Of a DNA stretch of 64,000 bases, positions 59,100 through 64,000 are shown piece after piece (position 1 is the stretch's first letter; each line of letters opens with the position of its first letter). Both the position numbers and the translations under genes were made by a program. The stretch is taken from the NCBI GenBank assembly GCA_902622545.1, contig CACNQD010000002.1, positions 62,001 through 126,000 on the forward strand, written 5' to 3'. Under the pieces are notes generated by a model. That model did not search any database and was not told the origin of the DNA. It saw nothing but the letters and a program-made list of their open reading frames with translations. Source of the DNA: an uncultured Pelagibacteraceae bacterium. GTDB lineage: Bacteria; Pseudomonadota; Alphaproteobacteria; Pelagibacterales; Pelagibacteraceae.

Positions 59100-60172
59100 A
59101 AATATTCACTATTCTTTTTTACTTCGTCTATACTATGTACCATACTTTCGTAAAAACCAGCTTTTGTAATTTTAACAAATTTAGCTTTTTTGTTTAGATA
59201 TTTTATTTTCCCAGCACCCAAATATCCCATTGAAGATCTAAGACCTCCTACAAGTTTGTTAATAGTTTTGCTTACATCCCCTTTATATTTAATCAAACCT
59301 TCAACTCCTTCTGGTACATACTTAGATTTGTCTTTTTGTTTTTTTTGAAAATATCTATCGGCAGAACCTTTATTCATAGCTCCCACAGAGCCCATTCCTC
59401 TAAAAACTTTAAATAATTTACCTTTCTTTTTTATAATTTTTCCTGGTGCCTCAGATGTTCCTGCAAGTATTGAGCCAACCATTACTGCATCTGCTCCTGC
59501 TGCTAAAGCTTTTGCAATGTCGCCAGAAAATTTAATACCACCATCAGAAATCATTTTTACTTTTTTGTTAAGTCCCTTCTTAACATCTAGTAGCGCACTC
59601 AATTGTGGAACACCAATACCTGCAACTAGTCTTGTTGTGCATATTGAACCAGGTCCAATGCCGACTTTTATAACATCAACCCCTAACTTACACAAAAATT
59701 TTGCTGCTTCAGCAGTAGCTATATTGCCTGCACATAAAGTGGTTTTTTTTGGTTTAATTCTTTTAATTTTTAAAATTGTATCTGCAACTTTTTGACTATG
59801 TCCATGAGCTGTATCTACTACGATTAGATCGATGTTAAGTTTTAGAATATTCTTTATTCTATTTAATTCATTTTCATTTGTTCCTACAGCAGCTCCTACT
59901 TTAAAACTTTTTGACTTAACTTTTTTTATTTCATTAATTTGTTGAGATATGGTTAAATTTCTATGAATAACACCTATTCCTCCTTGTTTAGCTAAAGCAA
60001 TAGCCATCTTTGACTCTGTAACGGTATCCATTGCAGATGAAAGAATTGGGATGTCTAATTTTAATTGATTAGATAACACAGTTACTGTTGATACATCAGA
60101 TGGTAAGACTTTTGAGTATTGTGGCGCTAGCGTAACATCGTCGAAGGTAAGTGCTTCTTTTATAGGATCCAT
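59096..60172 (-). CDS. guaB: IMP dehydrogenase (short form without visible CBS domains)
   Basis: EALTFDDVTLAPQYSKVLPSDVST, VGIGPGSICTTRLVAGIGVPQLSA, SDGGIKFSGDIAKALAAGADAVMVGSILAGTSEAPG. Confidence 0.93.
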   Translation of the reverse strand: MDPIKEALTFDDVTLAPQYSKVLPSDVSTVTVLSNQLKLDIPILSSAMDTVTESKMAIALAKQGGIGVIHRNLTISQQINEIKKVKSKSFKVGAAVGTNENELNRIKNILKLNIDLIVVDTAHGHSQKVADTILKIKRIKPKKTTLCAGNIATAEAAKFLCKLGVDVIKVGIGPGSICTTRLVAGIGVPQLSALLDVKKGLNKKVKMISDGGIKFSGDIAKALAAGADAVMVGSILAGTSEAPGKIIKKKGKLFKVFRGMGSVGAMNKGSADRYFQKKQKDKSKYVPEGVEGLIKYKGDVSKTINKLVGGLRSSMGYLGAGKIKYLNKKAKFVKITKAGFYESMVHSIDEVKKNSEYL

Positions 60173-60209
60173 AATAATTTATATATGATTCTATAAATTT
60201 TTAAAGTGT

Positions 60210-60821
60210 CTATCTAATTTTTTTACAAATAATAAAGCTTTCTTTAGAGTCTTTACGACTAGACGGGGGTTTGTAAACTTTAACTTCTTTAAAGTTTTTT
60301 TTACCATTTTCAATGATTTCATTAAAAGTGGATCCCATAAATATTTTTGAGACAAAACTGCCATCTTTTTTTAAATTTCTAACAGAAAATTCCATAGCAT
60401 TAATACTCAATTCTCCAGTGGAAATTGCATCTAAATTCTTGTTGCCAGTAGTATTAACAGCCATATCGGACACTATAAGATCTAATTTTTCCTCGAAAAA
60501 ATTAGATATGATTGTCTGATTTTTTTCATCTAAGAAATCTCCAATCAAGTGAGTTACGTTATGAATTTTTTCAATATCTTTTAGGTCAATAGATAATATT
60601 TTTGAATTTTTAGACTTCTCAGATAAATATTGCGACCAACTTCCTGGTGCTGACCCTAAATCGACAACTTTAATTCCATTTCTTATGATTTTGAATTTAT
60701 CATCAATCTCTTTAAGTTTGTAAATTGCCCTAGATCTATAACCTTCTAACTTTGACTTTCTTACGTAAATATCTCTTCTCTGCTTATTAAGCCAGTTTTT
60801 AGAAATCTTATTTTTTTTCAA
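60210..60821 (-). CDS. rlmE: 23S rRNA (uridine-2'-O) methyltransferase RlmE
   Basis: YRSRAIYKLKEID, VVDLGSAPGSWSQYL, DLIVSDMAVNTTGN. Confidence 0.93.
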   Translation of the reverse strand: MKKNKISKNWLNKQRRDIYVRKSKLEGYRSRAIYKLKEIDDKFKIIRNGIKVVDLGSAPGSWSQYLSEKSKNSKILSIDLKDIEKIHNVTHLIGDFLDEKNQTIISNFFEEKLDLIVSDMAVNTTGNKNLDAISTGELSINAMEFSVRNLKKDGSFVSKIFMGSTFNEIIENGKKNFKEVKVYKPPSSRKDSKESFIICKKIR

Positions 60822-61732
60822 CTTTTTTCAAACCTTAAACTTTTGGAAATTGTATTATCGTTTAGGGATTTAATTTCAATTTTAATACTTTTATCTAATC
60901 TCATATCTTTTCCCTCTTTCCATATTCCAGCTGCTAAGTGCATAATTCCAATTTTATTGTTTGGCAAATATGGTTCAACAAATTCTCTTTTACTTTCATC
61001 AAATTTTGGCAATACATTGCTTGCTATCCAATTACACCCTAATGGTAAAAACTCTGTTTCAACGTTATCAACATACACGCTTAGATTTATTGCCAGTCCT
61101 TCAGATCCAAATATTCTTCCATGTTTTAAAGTTTCTTTTAGATTATTTTGCCAAACATTCCATACTGAGGAACTTTTTTCTAAGGAAAATACTCCGATAT
61201 TTACATGTGGTGCAAATGCAATTTTTCTGGCCTTTTGCATATTTATTTTTGATGATACAGCGTGTTTAAAATTTTGAGATTTAATGATTGCAAGTTTGCC
61301 AAATAACCATTTGACTTTAGATAATACTCGATATCCTGGTCCAATTGATTGAGTAATACCTAATTTGCCTTTGTCACAAGCTTTAAAATAAAGTTCTACT
61401 GAACTCCAATCACTTACCCAAGCATCGCAATCTATCCATAGATACTTTTTATAATTAGGGAAATATTTAGGTAGAAAGGCCCTTGAGACTTGGCTTTTTA
61501 ACCACTCCTTGCCTTTAACTTTTAGAGATGAAACTTCAATATCCCATTCTGCTTTTTTTATTTCATCGACTTTGTTTTTAATTTTATTTATCTGATCCTG
61601 ATTTAGACCTGCATCAAGCACACATATTGCTATGTTTTTACTATCAGGGAAACATTTAATTGACTCAATTAATTCCTCTAGCAACTCAAAATATTTTTCA
61701 TCCGCTAGAGAAACAATAGTATTTTCTTTCAT
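60818..61732 (-). CDS. Glycosyltransferase-like protein (GT8/GT-A-like)
   Basis: NTIVSLADEKYFELLEELIESIK, KYLWIDCDAWVSDWSSVELYF (DxD-type), APHVNIGVFSLEKSS. Confidence 0.6.
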   Translation of the reverse strand: MKENTIVSLADEKYFELLEELIESIKCFPDSKNIAICVLDAGLNQDQINKIKNKVDEIKKAEWDIEVSSLKVKGKEWLKSQVSRAFLPKYFPNYKKYLWIDCDAWVSDWSSVELYFKACDKGKLGITQSIGPGYRVLSKVKWLFGKLAIIKSQNFKHAVSSKINMQKARKIAFAPHVNIGVFSLEKSSSVWNVWQNNLKETLKHGRIFGSEGLAINLSVYVDNVETEFLPLGCNWIASNVLPKFDESKREFVEPYLPNNKIGIMHLAAGIWKEGKDMRLDKSIKIEIKSLNDNTISKSLRFEKS

Positions 61733-62529
61733 TAAAGAATATCTTCGTGTTCCTCGTTATCAATATTTTCGTTTACAAATTTTTTATTTAAATTCTGAAA
61801 ATGAAAAATACTTAAAGGAATTAATGCTAAATATAATAAGCCAGATATTACAATTACGTTATAAGTATAGATTAGAAGTAATCCAAAAAATAAAACAACA
61901 CTAAAAAGAAGAAATATAGTTAGTCTTCTTGGCACTGCAATTTTTTTAAAAGAGTATGTTGGTAATTTACTTATTAATAATATTGAGATTAATACAAATA
62001 AAATTGGTGTGAAATATGTAAAATCAACATTTAAAAATTGTATTTCACTTTTGCTATAAATTAATGGCATCAAGACCAAAATACCTCCAGCGGGAGATGG
62101 AACCCCTTCAAAAAAGTTATCTTTCCATGAAGGTTGTGTTTCAGAATTTACATTAAATCTTGCAAGTCTTAACGCAACGCATATTACATAAACTAAACAA
62201 ATTAACCAACCAACTCTACCAAGAGTATTTAGTTGCCAAAAATACATTATAAAAGCTGGGGCAACTCCAAAACTTATCACATCTGTTAAAGAATCTAATT
62301 CTTTTCCTACTTGAGAAGTTCCCTTTATCAATCTTGCTATTCTTCCGTCTAAACCATCTATTAAACCTGCAACAATAATACAAATAATTGCCAATCCAAA
62401 TCTTTCATCAAATGCAAATTTTATAGATGTCAAGCCTATACAAACTCCTACTAATGTGAACATATTAGGCAAAATAGTTCTTGTTTTTTTGTTTGATACT
62501 AATTTAAACTTTTTATTAGTTTGTTGCAT
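61732..62529 (-). CDS. pssA: CDP-diacylglycerol-serine O-phosphatidyltransferase
   Basis: LPNMFTLVGVCIGLTSI, DGLDGRIARLIKGTSQVGKELDSLTDVISFGVAPA CDP-alcohol motif. Confidence 0.95.
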   Translation of the reverse strand: MQQTNKKFKLVSNKKTRTILPNMFTLVGVCIGLTSIKFAFDERFGLAIICIIVAGLIDGLDGRIARLIKGTSQVGKELDSLTDVISFGVAPAFIMYFWQLNTLGRVGWLICLVYVICVALRLARFNVNSETQPSWKDNFFEGVPSPAGGILVLMPLIYSKSEIQFLNVDFTYFTPILFVLISILLISKLPTYSFKKIAVPRRLTIFLLFSVVLFFGLLLIYTYNVIVISGLLYLALIPLSIFHFQNLNKKFVNENIDNEEHEDIL

Positions 62530-62532
62530 TTG

Positions 62533-63180
62533 CTATCTTTTAGCTATTAATGTTTCACCTGCTATAGTTTTTTGATCGATTTTTACAAGTGGTTTGTAAT
62601 TTTCAAAATATAATTCTGCTCTACTTCCAAATCTTATCATTCCTATTCTTGAACCTTGCTCAAGTTTTTCACCCTTTGATGTTTCGGTGACTATTCTTCT
62701 TGCAACTAATCCTGCTATCTGTACAACAATTATTTCTTCCCCAAAACTATTTTTTATTTTGTAGTAGTTTCTCTCATTATCCTCGCTAGCTTTATCTAAT
62801 GAGGCGTTTAAAAATTTTCCAGTAACATACAAAATATCCTCTATTTCTCCAGAACATGGAATTCTATTTACATGACAATCAAAAACATTCATAAATATAC
62901 TTACCTTAGTAAATTTTTTATTTTCTAAATTTAATTCTTTTGGACCTGTGGTTTCTATAACTTGCAAAACAATGCCGTCAGCGGGACTAACTAGATAATC
63001 TTCATCATTTATGGAAACTCTGTCGGGATCTCTAAAAAAATAGTAAACCCAAATAGTTAGAACGACTCCAATTAGTCCTAAAAAACCATTGATTAAATAG
63101 AGAACAAGTGTTGCGAGACCGAAAATTACTAAAAATTTATAGCCCTCGTTGTGTAATTTAGGAAATATTTTATCAATCAT
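62533..63180 (-). CDS. psd: Phosphatidylserine decarboxylase proenzyme
   Basis: VSPADGIVLQV, FMNVFDCHVNRIPCSGEI, EQGSRIGMIRFGSRAELY (GS cleavage site). Confidence 0.95.
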   Translation of the reverse strand: MIDKIFPKLHNEGYKFLVIFGLATLVLYLINGFLGLIGVVLTIWVYYFFRDPDRVSINDEDYLVSPADGIVLQVIETTGPKELNLENKKFTKVSIFMNVFDCHVNRIPCSGEIEDILYVTGKFLNASLDKASEDNERNYYKIKNSFGEEIIVVQIAGLVARRIVTETSKGEKLEQGSRIGMIRFGSRAELYFENYKPLVKIDQKTIAGETLIAKR

Positions 63181-63257
63181 AATTCTTTTTTTTGCTAATT
63201 TTTGATTAATATGTATATAAAAAGCAAAAATTCAATTAATAAGATTTATAAGTAAAT

Positions 63258-64000
63258 ATGAGCAAAATTAAGGTCAAAAATTCAATTGTTGAGCTAGATG
63301 GTGACGAAATGACTAGAGTAATATGGGAGTTTATCAAAAAAAAATTAATCCTCCCCTATCTAGACCTTGGGATTGAGTATTACGATTTAGGGATGAAAAG
63401 TAGAGATGATACTTCAGATCAGATAACAATTGATTGTGCTAATGCAATTAAAAAAAATGGAGTTGGAATTAAATGTGCAACAATAACTCCTGATGAAGCA
63501 AGAGTAAAAGAATTTAACTTAAAAAAGATGTGGAGATCTCCTAATGGAACTATAAGAAATATTATAGGTGGAACTGTTTTTAGAGAACCAATTATTTGTA
63601 AGAATGTTCCAAGACTTGTGCCATCTTGGACAGATCCAGTCATTATTGGTAGACATGCATTTGGTGATCAATATAGAGCAACTGATTTTAAAGTACCAGG
63701 AAAAGGAAAATTAGAAATTAAATGGACATCGGAGGACGGTAAAGATAGTAAAAATTATGAGGTATTTAATTTTCCTGGATCTGGTGTTGCTTTATCGATG
63801 TATAATTTAGATAAATCTATCGAAGACTTTGCAAGATCTTGTTTCAATTATGGATTAATAAAAAAATGGCCTGTATTTTTATCCACGAAAAATACGATAT
63901 TAAAAACATACGACGGCAGATTTAAAGATATATTTCAAGAAGTTTTTGAAAAAGAGTTTAAATCTGATTTTGACAAACATGATTTGACATATGAACACAG
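63258..64000 (+). CDS. icd: NADP-type isocitrate dehydrogenase (partial, runs off window end)
   Basis: [45 protein letters not shown]...[21 protein letters not shown]; open frame to window edge. Confidence 0.95.
   Translation, partial: MSKIKVKNSIVELDGDEMTRVIWEFIKKKLILPYLDLGIEYYDLGMKSRDDTSDQITIDCANAIKKNGVGIKCATITPDEARVKEFNLKKMWRSPNGTIRNIIGGTVFREPIICKNVPRLVPSWTDPVIIGRHAFGDQYRATDFKVPGKGKLEIKWTSEDGKDSKNYEVFNFPGSGVALSMYNLDKSIEDFARSCFNYGLIKKWPVFLSTKNTILKTYDGRFKDIFQEVFEKEFKSDFDKHDLTYEH

Noticed and set aside
60843-61277. 144-aa plus ORF opposite the glycosyltransferase-like gene
   Set aside because: Antisense shadow ORF, no recognisable domain, no RBS context.
1-64000. tRNA, rRNA, CRISPR, prophage, IS or integron elements
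   Set aside because: No tRNA T-loop/CCA-like segments, direct-repeat arrays, transposase, integrase or phage proteins were recognised in reading the window; a tRNAscan/Infernal run would be decisive.

Overview
AT-rich, very gene-dense chromosomal window. Gene content and order suggest a streamlined alphaproteobacterium of the SAR11/Pelagibacterales type; this is inferred from protein families, with no search run. I see about 60 protein-coding genes and no tRNA, rRNA, CRISPR array or mobile element. Main blocks are: AsmA-like/prfB/PBP1A; rne; thiSG; aroQ-accBC; aspS-hda; purMN; ndk-pepA; lptFG-lptD-surA-pdxA-ksgA; gmk-acpP-fabG-fabD; rpsF-rpsR-rplI-dnaB; cvpA-purF; a transporter/C1/amidinotransferase region; a lipid-modification cluster (cfa, DUF1365, COG2907, DUF3833, SDR, TspO); gcvTHP behind a tandem glycine riboswitch; guaB-guaA; rlmE; pssA-psd; and a partial icd. 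The most notable observations are: (1) a tandem glycine riboswitch whose inter-aptamer linker is a perfect 12-nt complement of the gcvT RBS plus start codon; (2) an apparently continuous 7-gene transcription unit placing lipid-modification genes behind that riboswitch; (3) an RNase E/G with no Zn-link cysteines and no long C-terminal scaffold; (4) a programmed +1 frameshift in prfB that the ORF track truncates; (5) a stand-alone NrdJ C-terminal-like protein; (6) an EamA-amidinotransferase operon divergent from an atypical NifU/SufU-like protein-HPP-formate dehydrogenase cluster. I found no clearly undescribed defence or mobile system.
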